Below, one piece after another: positions 49,631 through 62,877 of a stretch of 64,000 nt of DNA; the first letter of the stretch is position 1; each line of letters begins with the position of its first letter. Under the pieces are notes generated by a model. It had not been told where the DNA came from. It did no database searches and worked only from the letters and a program-made list of their open reading frames with translations. Source of the stretch: Pipra filicauda (lineage: Eukaryota > Chordata > Aves > Passeriformes > Pipridae); NCBI RefSeq assembly GCF_003945595.2, contig NW_024104765.1:2790001-2854000 (forward strand), in the 5' to 3' direction. A program made the position numbers and the translations under genes.

Positions 49631-51292
49631 ATCTGGACTACTTTATACTTTAAGAGAAACAACTGTCAAACACAAACTGGGATTGGAATGTCTATAAAAT
49701 TGGATGTTGGCAACTCTTTTTAATGCCATTTTTGCACTGTTTTGAAAGTGAAAGTTGAGAATTTGTAACTCTATGTGCCAGGGAAGGAACTGAATTATTC
49801 CTGCTTCTGGGAGGAGCATGTCAGCTGCTAGACAGATACACAAGGCTCCTACACTGACATTGGACCTTCTCCTCTGGACTTCTCCTTTTGTTGAACTTGA
49901 CCATGGCAGCTGCATTTTGTATTGCTGGAGTGTGTTAATCCTATGGTAGCCCAGGCACTGTGCTGGGCACAAGGCTGAAGAACTTGTAAATATTAGGCAG
50001 CTTAAGCAGTTGGTGAACACCTAGGTACTCACATCAGATGTGAGGAAAATGCTTCAGGGTCTGATTTGTAACAGAATCTTAAGTGTCTAACAATTTATGT
50101 CGCAAAAATATGGTCCCTGAACAGGACAAGAGTCTGTTTTACAGACTTAGAGATCTAAATCTTGTTTTGGATCTTGCCCTTTAGAACGTTAAATGGGCTG
50201 TATCCAGGACAGCTATTCTTCAAGAGGCACATCACTGCTGACAACTGTAATCCTCATGTCCAAAGATCTCCAAAAAGAAAACTCTTCTCTCCTAGAGAGA
50301 CATGACTTTAACAAAGCTGGTCATGTTAATTATGGTAATTATTCTTCAAAAGGAGTTTACTAGAACAACTTCCCATGGGAAAGAAAAGCCGCTTCTTCAA
50401 TCTTCTCTATCTGAACATAAATAAGCATAGTGATAATATACTTAATAAATGGGAAATGTGTTCCTTCATAGTTTGGGTTTTGAGAGGAAGATGGTGAAAC
50501 AAAGTTAATGTCTAACTTAGTGCAGTTATAGAAGTTCCTCAGATAGTGAACTAAATCTGCGTAGCTGCCTAAGTGGGTTCAGCTGCTGTAATGATTTGTT
50601 TGTACTGAGCAGTGATCTGAACCAAGTATACCTGGTAAATGTATTTGTATATAGCCAGGTATAAGGATGTACAAGAATAACTTCCTGGATGGGACTGGCT
50701 AACTGGTGGAGTTAGGATCACAGAGGACATTGGGTAGCCTTTCAGAAAGTTAATTGTTTCAACAACTATTGAATCCTGTGGATGCCTTTGGAAAGTTTGT
50801 AGGTCCTAGATCATTTCAGCTGTAAGTAAGAGGACAGGACTTGGTCCTACACAGGTGGCAATCAAACAAAAAAGCTGTGGTATAAGGCATAGAAACATAG
50901 AGAATGGAGTAGAGAAAGGAAATAAGCATCCACAGGGTTTGTTCCTTGGAGTGTGATCAAACTATTATAGGACATGAAGCTTCAAGCTTTTTGGTACTTG
51001 TTAATTACTGTTATTGGTGACAGGATAAGAACTGGAAGGAGAAGAGGAATGAGTAAAGGGAAACATTTCTAGCTATTTTGTTTAAAGATGTGAAGATATA
51101 TCTAAAAAAGAATTTTTTTTTCATGTACACTCCAAGTAGTTTATATCATTGCTAAAGAAGAAAGTTTTTCTTCAAGTAATCTTTCCTTAGTCATAACCAT
51201 GCCTTCTCTGTCACCCTTTTAGAGAGTCAACAAGAGAAAGGTTTGCTTCTGAACCTCCTAACATATTCTATATTCTTATTAAACAAAAAAAC
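49631..51292. other. Unique DNA, no gene seen
   Basis: Nothing was recognised. A 125-codon minus-strand frame (49643-50020) has no domain I know and no supporting context. Confidence 0.5.
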
Positions 51293-51318
51293 ACAAACAA
51301 ACAAACAAACAAAAAAAG
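51293..51318. repeat. (CAAA)n microsatellite, A-rich
   Basis: Perfect CAAA/ACAA units are followed by a short A run. Confidence 0.85.
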
Positions 51319-51678
51319 GAAACACAAAAAACAGTAGGAGCTGAAATTCTTAAACAATAAACAAGGATTTTGTTACAGTAGTAACCTCATGTGTAAATGC
51401 AGACTTGTGTGCAAAAAATCCCACATAAAAGCTGAATGCTGAGAAGATTCGTGATCAACTCCTTTTACCCCTGAAGGATAGATGATTCTCCACAGAATAC
51501 ATTGACCCCTTCCGGGCTCCAGAAGCTCATTCAGTGGTCTTAAACATGTCTGTTTGCAAGTTCCTTCCCACCGATATAGTTTAGGAGCTGAGGGGGAAGA
51601 GGCAAGGCATCTTTGTCTAAGGCTTTGATGCACTTAGACTTACCACAATTATTTTCCTATTTCATTTATTCAGTTGTT

Positions 51679-51711
51679 GGATAGCTCAGTAGGTAAAGCC
51701 AAGGATTAAAA
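51679..51711 (+). pseudogene. tRNA-Lys-like 5'-half relic
   Basis: GGATAGCTCAGTAGGTAAAG plus a final C (51679-51699) matches the D-arm side of vertebrate tRNA-Lys(UUU) at 19 of 21 positions as I recall that tRNA. It contains a complete RNA polymerase III A box (TAGCTCAGTAGG). A weak resemblance continues to about 51711. No B box (GGTTCNANNCC) follows within the next 100 bases, and no cloverleaf can be closed, so it is not a working tRNA. It may be the head of a decayed tRNA-derived SINE, a tRNA pseudogene fragment, or chance. Confidence 0.4.
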
Positions 51712-54700
51712 AGGAAGAAAGAACATAAGAGGTGGTCTGAGATAGGCTGAGCTGTAGTCTAAATAAGGAGAGAGTGACTGTGCATTATCTTCATGTGAAT
51801 GGAGATTCCTGGGATAATGCTTTTGGCTCTTAACTGCAAGAAAAAGACTTTACCAATAGCCACCCATTGTACTGCTTTTGTCAAGACTGAAATAAGAGAA
51901 GACTGGGCTTTTCAGGTCCGGTCTGTGAGGATGGCAGGGTGGAATGCAGTTGGATTCCAGCTGAGTGTTTGATGTCTTCATTTTTGAGGCCTCTTCTGAA
52001 AAAGAGCTGGCAGGAAAGTGTGGCCTTACATAGAAAAAGGGCAAGTCCTGGAGCAAGTCGCTTCCCTAGTAAAGAGTAGACATCCAATTCTATTATAATA
52101 ATGTGCTTTCATTGCCACAGTGGAGCTAATAGAGTTGTGGTGACTTCACACCTGCTGCAGCCTGGAAAAAAAAAAAAGTCACCATGAAATCTTCCAGAAG
52201 GCTACTACTGTCTACAGGCAAGAGTGCAAGTGACAGATAAAGTGTTTAAAAAAATGACATATTGCTTTAGGACTGCTGTGAAATGACTAGAATGCTGTAG
52301 TATAATCTCCAAAATCCCTGTCTCTGAATAATACGAAAAAGGCAAAGAAATGATACATGCAATTAAATGTTACCATTTGTTTTCCTGATTATCTTGGGAA
52401 GCATTAGTATCCCATCTGAGGAGTTTGAGATTTAAGCTCCCCAAGACCATGTATGCCTATTCAATTCCATACCTGCTTTTTTTACTGTTAGAAAACAACT
52501 GTTAGAATCTTATAGTTTGCATTCACTTTCAAATGACAATTTGTTTTAAAAAATGTCAAGATCAATGGAAATGTTTCCAATGGCACAGGACTGTGTTATT
52601 GCTTTGCTCCAGATTCCACTGATAAACATGAGCTTTGTTTTCTTAAACAGCAAGATGCCATCTTTTTGACAGATACAGTATGTAGTTATGTCACAGCATT
52701 ATGATAGGCCTTATAGGGAAGACACAGCAGGGTCAGAGAGTTTCTACATTCCCAGCACAGTTTCCATGAAAGGAATGTTTACATGACCTGCAGCGCAAGG
52801 TTTAAATATATGCAGCAGTTTTGCTGTTAACTCCCTGAACTTACTTGCTGAGCAGCCTGTGACCAGCAAAATTCTACTTGACTTGTTGCAGTGTTAGTGT
52901 TAACATTTTCCTGTCTTGTCAGCCGTTTTGGACATCTGCTGTGTTCTATAAAATGACTGCACAGGGGTGGTTGGGGGGTTTTGTTTGGTCTGTTTGATCC
53001 TGAGGAACATAAATATTAGTCTGTCCTTTTGTTTATATTGGTTGAGGGTGGATGAGAGGCAAGAAGGAAACGTTGGATATCAAGCCAATGAAAATGAGTA
53101 AGATTCTCACTTGACTAGTGCTGTATTTGTGCTTTGTGACTCTTTTTCAAATCTGTAACATATATGTAGAGAAAGCAGAGGGTACGTATGACCTAATGTT
53201 TTGTTAACGTGGGTTTATAGGACTGATTCAGGACTCGTTGTAGTCATATAAGCTTTCCATAATCATAGTTAATATCTTTTGGCTGAGATGGGACTGTATT
53301 ATGCATCAGAAACTTACTATACACTGGAGAAATTAAACTGTCTAAAATGCCTCAAACACTTGCAGAGCACTTTACGTTATTCTCAACAAGGCCTAGTTAA
53401 AGCAAGAAGGCAAAACAGATAAGATGATAACCAGTGACTGGTTGAAATTTATCGATGGAACATAGGCCAGACCCAATTGTGCTTGTTTCCCATCCTAAAA
53501 AATCTTTTTTTCCCCTCGGTCATTCAGAAAATATTCTATCATAATTTATATCCATAACCTTTGAAACAATTTTACAAGGGCTCTTGTTGGTCCTAGTTTA
53601 CAAAGGCATGGAGATTCATAGAGAAAAGCAGTTATTTTTTCAAGTCCAAATAGTTGACCTAAGAGAGTGATTCGAGATTAAGTCTGAAGTGTTGACCACA
53701 GTGTGATCAAGTCCATATTCACTTACTGGTTTAAAGCTGGTTAAAGCATTAGAAGCCACATCAACACAAAGATGAGTGTGGGCTCCAAAACTGCCCATAA
53801 ATCTTGACTGTATGGTCACAATAACTTCTTTAATGCTGTGGTTAAACTATTAGAGATGTCTGCTCTACTCTGTTTAAAGCTAACTTGATTATCCTCATAA
53901 CATATTATCCTTGCTTTTTGTGGCTGATATTCCAATTACTATCCACAGAAGAATGCTACTTCCTTAGGAACTCTAATTAGTTTGCAAGTTTTGAAGGACT
54001 TTCTGAACTAAACTCAAAACTCTGGGGAACTGCTCATCACAGCCCTAATTTTGTGTCATTGTTCAAAACTTTCAAAAGTTCTTTAAAAGAAAGACTGATT
54101 AAGATTGCAAATAACTAACAGAGCACACTTGAAGATTAAAACATTATGGTTTCCCAAGAAGTTACTCATTTCAAGCATTTGACCTTGCTTAGAGGCTTTT
54201 TAATTTTTTTCTTTAGCGTGTTGGCCTGCAGTTAAATTCAAGCATGCCTCATTCCTTTGCAAAATATGGTATGATTAGGGTTGTAAGCATGTGAAGTCTA
54301 GGGTCTTAGATGCGCCTATTAAAGAAGTGTTACCTCATCAAAATAATTTGTTTTCAAATGAAGTAAATTCCTCCCATTTCTCTTTCTTTTGCATGAGCAT
54401 ATATGGCAATTATCTCAAGCAAGACAAGCTACATGTATTTTTCCCCTTTTTGCATGGACTGTAATTGAAATGTCTTATGCAGTTGCAGAGAAACTTCAGC
54501 TCAGCTATGCGAACAGACTGTGTTGATCCTTCTCTCCGAACATAAATTTAACAAGCATTGTCTCTTCTGTTATTGGAAACTCTCTCCTTAATGTATTATT
54601 TCTTCATTGCAGACTTGAGGTCTTCAACTAATTAAAATAATAACAAAAAAAAAAAGTTCTATGACTCACTTTTTTCAGCTTTCTGCAGTAAATCAGCCAG

Positions 54701-57114
54701 ATCTGAAGTAATGAAAATTAAACAAACATTTGTGCATCTGAACGTAAATTTTGAACGAATGTCAGTGTATACCTTCTTCCCCACAATAAGGATTGAGTTA
54801 GCAACTCAGTCATGCAGTCAAGATATTGACAAGATGGGCTGAAAGCTCAGCACTGAGATACGAGGGAAATGAGGCAGAGTCTTAGTCTTAACGTCCTGTA
54901 TGAATTAGCTTAGCAACAGTGGGGAGGCACTGGGTATTCTTTACGACAAAAATGTCAGAGATGGTCAAAGGAATGTTGCCAAGGAGCATTCCTACGGGTG
55001 GCGCAGCACAACAACAGTAACACCGAGACAAGTGCCTGGCCAGTTGCTAAAGGTGAACAGAAAATAAAGCACAATGGGAAAATGAACATTTTTCACAATC
55101 ACTTTTGAAAGAAAAACGTAAATGTTACTTTTGCCCTGCAATGTTTCCTGCCTTACACCGGTCTCAGACCTGCCAACTTACCTGGATTTAGGTGAGTTTA
55201 GGTCTCTGATGCTTCAGGGACTGTTAATCCTGGAAACTCACAGGAAATCTCAGGTTTTGATCTCTCCACCTTTTCAGCATGTCCCACAGATGGATATGAC
55301 AGTTGTTTGCATCTGACAGATTAAATCTGGTAACTGAACCTGCTGTGTGTGCACTCAGCCAGTCCTTGAACCAGAACCCTGGGGGCATATAGAAAGCAGA
55401 TTTACCAAGTGAGTCAAAAGGGAGCCTCCACTAATGGTTGTGCTAAGCTTCTCTCAGTTTCAAGTCAGTTACTTTCAAGTCTTACAGCAGTTCTTTGACA
55501 GGGGAAATCTTTTCCCGTGATGAAACAAGAAACAGAGCTGATGTTAATACAGCAAGAGATGCTACATTTTATCACACTGAAATTATGTGTCTGTTTTATT
55601 GCAGCAGGCTTATGGCTGTGAATGATGTCATTAGTGCCTCATTGAAGAAATGTGACTTGTAAGAGGACTTGAGAGGGAGAGAGGAGGTTGAAGAGTTGCT
55701 TTTTCCCCCATACATTTAATTAAATGGACTCACTGGTTACAGAATTTTAAAACATAACAAAGACTTGTCTATGTCACCTGATAAAATCTGGCCAAGGCTG
55801 GTTGAAGCCCAAACTATTTGCTACAGACGTGTGCCTATGTACCCTAACGGTAACCATACTGGGGTTGAGAATAAATTAATATTTTTTTTCAAATAGAGCC
55901 TAATGTTAATTTCCTGAAACTGTCCTTTCAGGCAGATGTCAGCATTTCTGTCAGAGCTTTAAAGGAAAATATTTTCTCTGACCTAGGAATAAATGTCAGT
56001 GTTTTGGTCTAACACCTTGAGTGATGAAATCTGTTGGGTTATCCACCCTATTCTCACATTCTACATATACAGAAAAATATCTAAAATATGATTGTGTTGC
56101 TTAAATTATTTCAAGAAAAATATATACTCAATCCCAGCCAAATCCAAGTTCCCTCTTTTTTATCTTTGTCCTCACCGGCCTGACAAGGAAGTTACATTTT
56201 AGAGAAAAGTAGGAAACTTAATTGGAATGATTTCTCTCTGTTCATTCTTCTGGTAGCTAGTGCAAAATCTGGGCAGGCATACCTGAACAATGCAGCTGTG
56301 GCAGCTGTGGAGTCATGAGTCTAGCTTCTCCTTAAAGGACTTGCTCTGCCTCAAAAAATCCACAGAAACTAAATCATGCTTCTAAACAGATTTTTGGCAA
56401 ATAATAAGGTGGACTTCTGTGACTATTTTGATGTTTATTACATATTTGCTTAGGAAAGTTTCTTAGGGGTTTAAGTTTTATGTTGCATAATGCCTAAACA
56501 CTAAACTGGTGAACGGATTAATATTTTTAGAGGTTTCTTTTTTTCTTTTATTGATTTAAAAATGAAATAATAAAAATAATGCAACTTTCAAAGAGTCTAT
56601 AGCCTCATACAGCATTAGTAAGGCTGATGTTAGAAAAATGTGTACAATTTCAGTATTCACAACTTTAAAAGGATGTTATGAGTTGGAGATGAGGTAGCTA
56701 AATCCATAGAAATCATTTGCAGGTGACAGAAAATGTCTTACAGTGAGAGATGTAAAAGTTTTCACGTTAACTTTTTTTCTTAATGGCTTTTAAACTTACA
56801 GTTGTCATCATAGATGGAAAATAGAGGGTACTGAGGATTTTAAAATCTAGTAAAGGAAATATAACAAGATTTTTGACTGCAAGAAGAAGCCAGGAAATTT
56901 CAGATTAGGAATAGAGCATTTTATAAAAACAAGTGGCCATGATTAATGAATGGAACAACCCAACAAAAAAATAATTCTATGTTTCTCAACATCTTCAAAT
57001 GAAGAGAGGATGCTTTTCTGGAAACTCTGCTTTTACTAAATACAAGTCGTGTTTTAGTTAAACAAGGACTGTTGGTTTCAGTACTGGGTAAAATATAATG
57101 TCCTATAATAAATG
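51712..57114. other. Unique DNA, no gene seen
   Basis: No repeat family or exon was recognised. Minor features are a 9-bp inverted repeat flanking an A12 run (arms 52138-52146 and 52176-52184), a G-rich patch near 52,962-52,981 and an A11 run near 54,645. Confidence 0.5.
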
Positions 57115-57160
57115 AGTGAAGCTAGATGATCCAATATTCCCTCTGGCCTAGTTTTTATTA
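57115..57160 (+). mobile_element. Ancient CR1-type 3'-end remnant (candidate)
   Basis: AGTGAAGCTAGATGATCC followed by a TTCCCTCTGGCCT block resembles the 3' end of old amniote CR1 families, in which AGATGATCTAATGG and CCCTTCTGGCCTT-like blocks precede the tail. The tail itself has decayed. It is short and diverged, so the call is tentative. Confidence 0.5.
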
Positions 57161-59596
57161 ATCTCTTATTCTTTTATATATGTATTCAAGGAAAAGAAAA
57201 CCAAAAAGATCAAGATTTGCATATAGAAGTAATTCTAATTTTTGTTTTATGACAAGTATCATCTTGAACTAGATGAACATATTTTTCTTTTTTTTTATTT
57301 AAATATGTATGAACACTTTATTTGAGTAGATGCAATAGGAAAAAATGGAGTTTTGATTTCCTCAAACCAAAACCAAAATCAGAAAATTCTGCAACTCTTT
57401 GCTGACACATAATATATTTTATCTGAAATTTACAGGCAATCATTTTCTGTAACAATAAACACAATACAAGCAAGGTTGTGGAGGATTTTTATATTTTGTG
57501 AAATGCTAGGTACTTGCTCTCCTTATTATTGTACTAATATTCCATTCAACATTATTCAACATCAGATCACAGACTGAGCTACAGCTGACTTGCCATACCA
57601 TGAGGTTTCCGTAGTCACGCAGAGGATTCAAAAAGATGAAGACAAAGCCTGATGGCTGAGATTTTCTGAAGTACATTATGGCATTGGCCTGACCATGGTT
57701 TGTTTGAAATCAGTTGAAGTTTTGCTGTTCATATCACAGGCAGTATATTTGAGTTGACGTCGAATGCTTGTAATAATCTTAAGCAGCAGTTCTGCAGTAT
57801 CTTTCTTATTTTTAAACTGTAGAGTATTAACTGACAATAATGTATTAGAGGGAAACTATGACTAACTGTAAATGAGAACATTTATTGAATTAAAAGGAAC
57901 CAGAAACTACTGATATGTTGGCAAGCACATATGTAAACTTATAATTCCACACTGCCTCTCTGAGCCTGAAACCACTATTACTGTAAGCACCACAAGAGTG
58001 TTTCCTTTTCAGCTGAGTTTTAAGTGGAAGGAGACTGAGAAATTAACACCATTAATTCAAAAACGCCTTACTTTTTTTTCTTTTCTCTCTATTGTTCCTA
58101 TACAGTGAACAGGGGAGATAACATAGAAACTTGTCATCATGACATGAAATCAAAATTAAAGACAGTTAATAACTGATGATACAAGTCAAGGGATGAACAT
58201 TGCTCCATACTTCTCAACTTTGGGTTATAGATAATTTGTATTAGATGCTTACTATATCAAGCGGCTCTAGCTCTCACCTGTTTTCTAGGCCAGACTTTTT
58301 TCCTATGCTCCTCTATTAATTTGATGATGTCCCTGTAAAATTCATTTGATTTATCATTCTTGCCAATCTTAATAAGGAGTCAATGAGTAAAATCTGTTCT
58401 ATGTTGGTAAACGTGCTTTTTGCTGCTCTTATCTTGCTAAATGAGCATGTGCCTTTTATGTCAGTTCTGGTCCCAGGTCATCCTGATAAAGACTGTGATA
58501 TTAAAGTGAAAAAAATTAAGAAGAAAATAAATACAAAATCTGTATCAACAACAATGAAAATACAAAAAAGAGCAAAAAAAATAAGCTACTCATATCTATT
58601 TTTAAAGTGCAATGAAGGTGACATTTTACTGTTTTAGAGTTCATTTACACAGGTGAGGATACTCTGATCAACTGTGGCTCAGTAAGGTATAAAGGCATAA
58701 AAAGAAATTACTCTGCAGAGAAATAGATAACATGCAATCTATTTAGGAAGAGAAATTAGTTGGGTAAGGTTTTGATCATTGATTATGATTCAGCTAAAAT
58801 CTAATTTAAGTATTTCATTTGAAGGCCAAAATTATTCTCTCAAGGTTTTCCTGTGAAATAAAATTTTTTGGAAATGCCCAAATCACCTATGAGCCTAAAT
58901 CTCTTTGTTTATGTTACTAAACAATCTACATATCTCTGGAAAAACTGTATAGGGATATTAAGTGCCTTTTCTGTATTTGTTACACATTTCAGTTCAGATT
59001 TTTTTTCTTTAACATGTCCATACTGAGAGCCAAGTACTGAATTCTATAAGCCTTTTGTCATTGCCAGTGGGAATATAGGAGACATTTAATAGTACTGGGA
59101 AACCAATTTTTATATATATGTGGTGGCATAAAAGAACAAATTTTTTTACAGAAAAGGCAGCGTGTTTGAAATAAAGTGAAAATAATTAGAATATATTATA
59201 ATGAAATGTCTGGAGGAACAATGCTTCCTTTTGATCAGTGTTTAGATGAGGCTAAGCTCTGAATCACAAAAAAAAAATCTAAATTATTATTTTGTGGTCC
59301 TATTTCACTAGAATCATGGGAAGATTTAGATATTTCAATCTCTTGCCAGTACTTCAGCTGAACACTTCTCTTTCATCTGCAAACAGAAAGGATGATAATC
59401 ATTTGCTTACATGCCCTATCAAGACAAAAATTGTCAGACATTTCCCTACATCTGGGGTAAGGGACACGGGGGAGCTATGTATACTACTTTCTGTTGATGA
59501 TGTTGGACTGGGATTAATGATAAATGCTTAATGAACAGATTAGTAGAACATCCACTGGGAATGGAGCGAATACATTCTGAGCAGAAAGATAGTGTA
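57161..59596. other. AT-rich unique DNA, no gene seen
   Basis: No repeat or gene was recognised. An 84-codon frame at 58383-58637 on + has a hydrophobic start and a lysine-rich tail, but it looks like AT-rich noncoding DNA. Confidence 0.5.
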
Positions 59597-59640
59597 GGTG
59601 ACTCCTCAAGGTTCTTTGCAAATCTGTTGTTCTATGATGA
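59597..59640 (+). mobile_element. Possible CR1 3'-end remnant
   Basis: GACTCCTCAAGGTTCTTTGC followed by a GTTGTTCTATGATGAC ending resembles the last 40 bases of CR1 (a GAGGTCCCTTCCAACC-like block, then TTCTATGAT). It is diverged and short. Chance similarity is possible. Confidence 0.4.
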
Positions 59641-60323
59641 CATATAAGTCCTTCCTCTCTTGTTGTTTTAGGCTTTTTTCTAAGGGAATGTCTCTTTTCA
59701 AGGTCACTTCTCTAGAATGATATGCCCTAATATATTACTAAGCCAGCTAAAAGTGGAAGCATACAGGTAAAAATTTCAGCTGCGAAGCTAACTGCTTCTG
59801 CTCACTCCCCCAGAGCTGCTACAGCTCACAGCAGCTGAGTATATAGCTCCCTTACTTCAACTTTCACCTCCAAAATGTAGTGAGCTCATTCTCAATATTT
59901 CAAGTACCAGTGTGGATGAATTCCAACACTGGAAGCACATTTGAACTGGCAAACAGTAAATGGCTGCCATCAGGCATAAGCACTTGTTATATCAAAGCTC
60001 TGGCACATTATTTATGGAAGACTTATTCTAATGAGTTTCATCCACACCTACCAGATGTGCAATCCAGGAGTATGCCAGCTGTTTACCAGGAATATTTGAT
60101 GTCTAATAATATCATGAGTATAACATGACATTCAATTTTAATGTTGCTGAATAAGGAAACTTTGTCTTAATATCTTTGTTGAAAATGAAAAAGCAATATT
60201 CTCCCAGGTCCTGATTGAAAATGTTAGCAGTTCAGCCCTTAGGGAAACACAGGCACTTCTGTGCATATGAACAACCCCAACTGAATCTGCACAAGGCTCT
60301 CCAGTATTCAGAACAAACTAACC
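59641..60323. other. Unique DNA, no gene seen
   Basis: Nothing was recognised. An 82-codon + strand frame (59880-60128) has no known domain. Confidence 0.5.
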
Positions 60324-60347
60324 TCTGTGGAACAATCTGTGGAACAA
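60324..60347. repeat. Perfect 12-bp tandem duplication
   Basis: TCTGTGGAACAA occurs twice in direct succession. Confidence 0.9.
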
Positions 60348-61989
60348 CAAAACACCAAATGAATGACCAAGGAATCTGATTAGCTAAACAGTATTCACCA
60401 CTGTCTGTTTACTTAAAGGTATGTGCAGGAATAAAAATATTGCGAAGACTTCCTCTCCATCAGAGATCTCACTAAATCTAGTGATATCTTTGACAAATTC
60501 AGGTTTTACCAAACATGCGAGGACAGAAGCAGCTGCTTTTTTATTGCATTAGACTTACAGAAATAGGATTGAAATGGTATTGCATCATGGAACATTAAAA
60601 AAATTTAACATTAATCATTCAACTTCTTAGGTAGAAGCATTTAATTTTCAGACTCATAACTTGTAATATGTTGGCTTAATGGTAATTGTATTTGAATATA
60701 CAATAATTTACCAATTAAAAGAATAATTCATACTTTTAAGATCTATTTAAAGTAAGGTAACAAAGACTTCTTAATACCATTATGTTTTCCAAGACGATAA
60801 ATATTTGTTATAACTTGTTTGGGTTTATAACTACATAAGCCACTGACATATCAAATTAGAAAGAAATACAATGTGCTGATAAAAACCCAAATATACACAT
60901 ATGCTAAAAATTCAAGACTTTAAAAAAAATTGTCCATACCTTGTTATTTAGACAATGAAAATTACAAATAATTCACACAAAAACTACTCTGACAGAAAAA
61001 AAAGTATGACATTAGTTTACTGTATTTAACTTTTAAAAGATATTTTATTTTTAAGCAGTTATGATTAGGTCTTTTAAAAATTCTTTTTCCTTCAAACTGC
61101 TAATCAGATTAGGAGTTAGCAGTTCTAGTTACTAGAAAATAGTCACACAATCCATTTTTTTTGTTCAAATAGTGCTAAATTTGCCAACATTTCCTGCACA
61201 GGTCTTTGATTTGCTTAATTGTCTACTCCTTTATACACATATTGTTAATGAGAAAGAGTAACTCTGTTACTCATGTTACTGTGTTGAAAACTCTAGTTTC
61301 TGAAATTCCAGCTTGATATTCCTAGAAGTAAACGTAGCACAATGATGTAACAACACAGATACACGTTGGGGATACGTATACTGTGGTTATTCAAAGATAG
61401 AACAGTAGTAATATTTGTAATCTATTTTGCAATACTTTATTTCCCCTGTCGGCCTGATTCTGTATCAGACCCATGGTTTGGTATATTGAAAACATCTTTA
61501 GATTAACATCTCTGTGTTGTAGTATACCATTTCTAGGCTTTCATCTGTAAAAAATTGTTAGAATTTCTGCATTTTAATAGTGTTTGATAGATGGACAATA
61601 CTTGGCAATGTGTATCAATGAGTTTTATTCTGTTTCTGGTTGCAAATATATAAGTGGAAAAAAGTGAGAGATCTCGGCATGAAAAATATCTTTCTTTTTT
61701 AGAACAGAATTTTCTCACCGTACTCCGAATGAGCATTATTCATCAGTCTTTTCCCATTGTTTTATTGATATCTCTGGCCTAAAACTTACTGAAGTCAGTA
61801 GGTTTTGAAGTGGTTCTTATTTCTTATTTTCAACTTTTGTCTCTCATTAGAAAAAGAATGTTGTACATTAAGAAATATGTTAAATAAACAAAAAAGATTA
61901 GAGATAAAAGTAAATCCACTCATCTGAAAAATTAAGCCATACTTTATACTTTATTCTCCTCTGTTACCAACCCAGAACAACTAGTCACT
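60348..61989. other. AT-rich unique DNA, no gene seen
   Basis: No repeat or gene was recognised. The segment is A/T-rich throughout. Confidence 0.5.
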
Positions 61990-62195
61990 TCTGATGACCT
62001 CCGGAATCATCTATTCCATCCACCTTTCCAGCTGACTGTCTGGTTCTTCCCCAGGTCCTCCTTCTTGCCATTTTGAAGACTGGAGTGGCATGGATTTTCC
62101 TTCAGTCCTAGGCACCTCTCCTATTCTCCATGATCTTTCAAATACGACATCAAAGCTTTCAGGCTATTGGAGAATGTTATGACTTGCCTACTTTG
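61990..62195 (-). mobile_element. CR1 LINE internal fragment (ORF2 region)
   Basis: On + the segment reads CCCCAGGTCCTCCTTCTTGC, then TTTTGAAGACTGGAGTGGCAT, TCAGTCCTAGGCACCTCTCC and TTCTCCATGATCTTTCAAA. Each block matches in order the complement of the bird CR1 reverse-transcriptase region, as I recall it. Its position in CR1 is upstream of the FADD region. No 3' tail is attached, so this is an isolated internal piece left by deletion or rearrangement. It lies in opposite orientation to the CR1 copy 250 bases to its right. Borders are approximate. Confidence 0.65.
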
Positions 62196-62442
62196 TTGAA
62201 TGAGGAGCACTGTTTTCCCCAGGAAACATCAAAAAATATGGATACATGTAGATATCAATAGAATAACATTTGCATTTAACATTGAATCTACTTTTATTGT
62301 TTGGGTTTTGGTTAACATAATTGACCTTTCAAAAACAAGATGAGGCCCAGGACATTAAAATCTGAATAAAAAAAAGTGAGGGCAAGTTAAACAACATCTA
62401 GCTGGTAGATTTGGAGAATATAAAATGAATGAGTAAATGAAT
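62196..62442. other. Spacer between two CR1 fragments
   Basis: A/T-rich sequence without recognisable CR1 or other repeat. Confidence 0.5.
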
Positions 62443-62877
62443 GAAATCACAAAGATGATAGCAGGAGTGGAGTAAGTTTCCTGTGAAGACAAGCTAAAAG
62501 ATTTGGGATTGTTCAGCCAGGAGAAAAGAAGACTCCAGGGAGACCTAATAGCAGCCTTTCAGTACCTAAAGAGGGATCAAAAGAAAGCCAGAGGAAGCAT
62601 GTGGCGATAGGACTGTGGAATGGTTTTAAACTGAAAGAGGGTAGGTTTTAATTAGATATTAGGAAGAAATTCTTTACTGTGAGAGTGGTGAGGTATTGAA
62701 ACAGGTTGCTCAGAGAAGCTGAGGATCCACCACCCTTGGAAGTGTTCAAGACCAGGTTGGACAGGGCTTTGAGCAACCTGGTTTAGTGTAAGGTGTTTGT
62801 GTCCATGGCGGGGGGAGGTTGGAACTGGATGATCTTTAAGGTCTTTTCCAACCCAAGTTATTCTATGATTCTGTGAG
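62443..62877 (+). mobile_element. CR1 LINE 3' end (ORF2 C-terminus and tail), 5'-truncated
   Basis: The copy follows the bird CR1 consensus from AATCACAAAGATGAT through the coding end of ORF2, including blocks that translate to [14 protein letters not shown] and RKKFFTV-like peptides in separate frames. It ends in a ACTGGATGATCTTTAAGGTC block and a terminal TTCTATGATTCTGTGAG tail. Relative to the consensus it has lost bases around 62,570-62,610, which breaks the frame. It is younger-looking than the other CR1 fragments here, with most consensus blocks readable, but it is dead. CR1 normally makes no clear target-site duplication and none is seen. Confidence 0.95.

Noticed and set aside
49300..49723. 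Proline-rich 106- and 123-codon open frames
   Set aside because: Two overlapping frames are open at once in GC-rich DNA, no domain is recognisable and no splice context is convincing. Kept only as a composition anomaly.
52138..52184. 9-bp inverted repeat around a poly-A run
   Set aside because: The loop is long and the arms short, so it is near chance expectation. The poly-A has no retroposed gene body beside it.
58175..58240. TGATGA motif as a C/D-box snoRNA start
   Set aside because: No matching CTGA D box with closing stem lies at the right distance.
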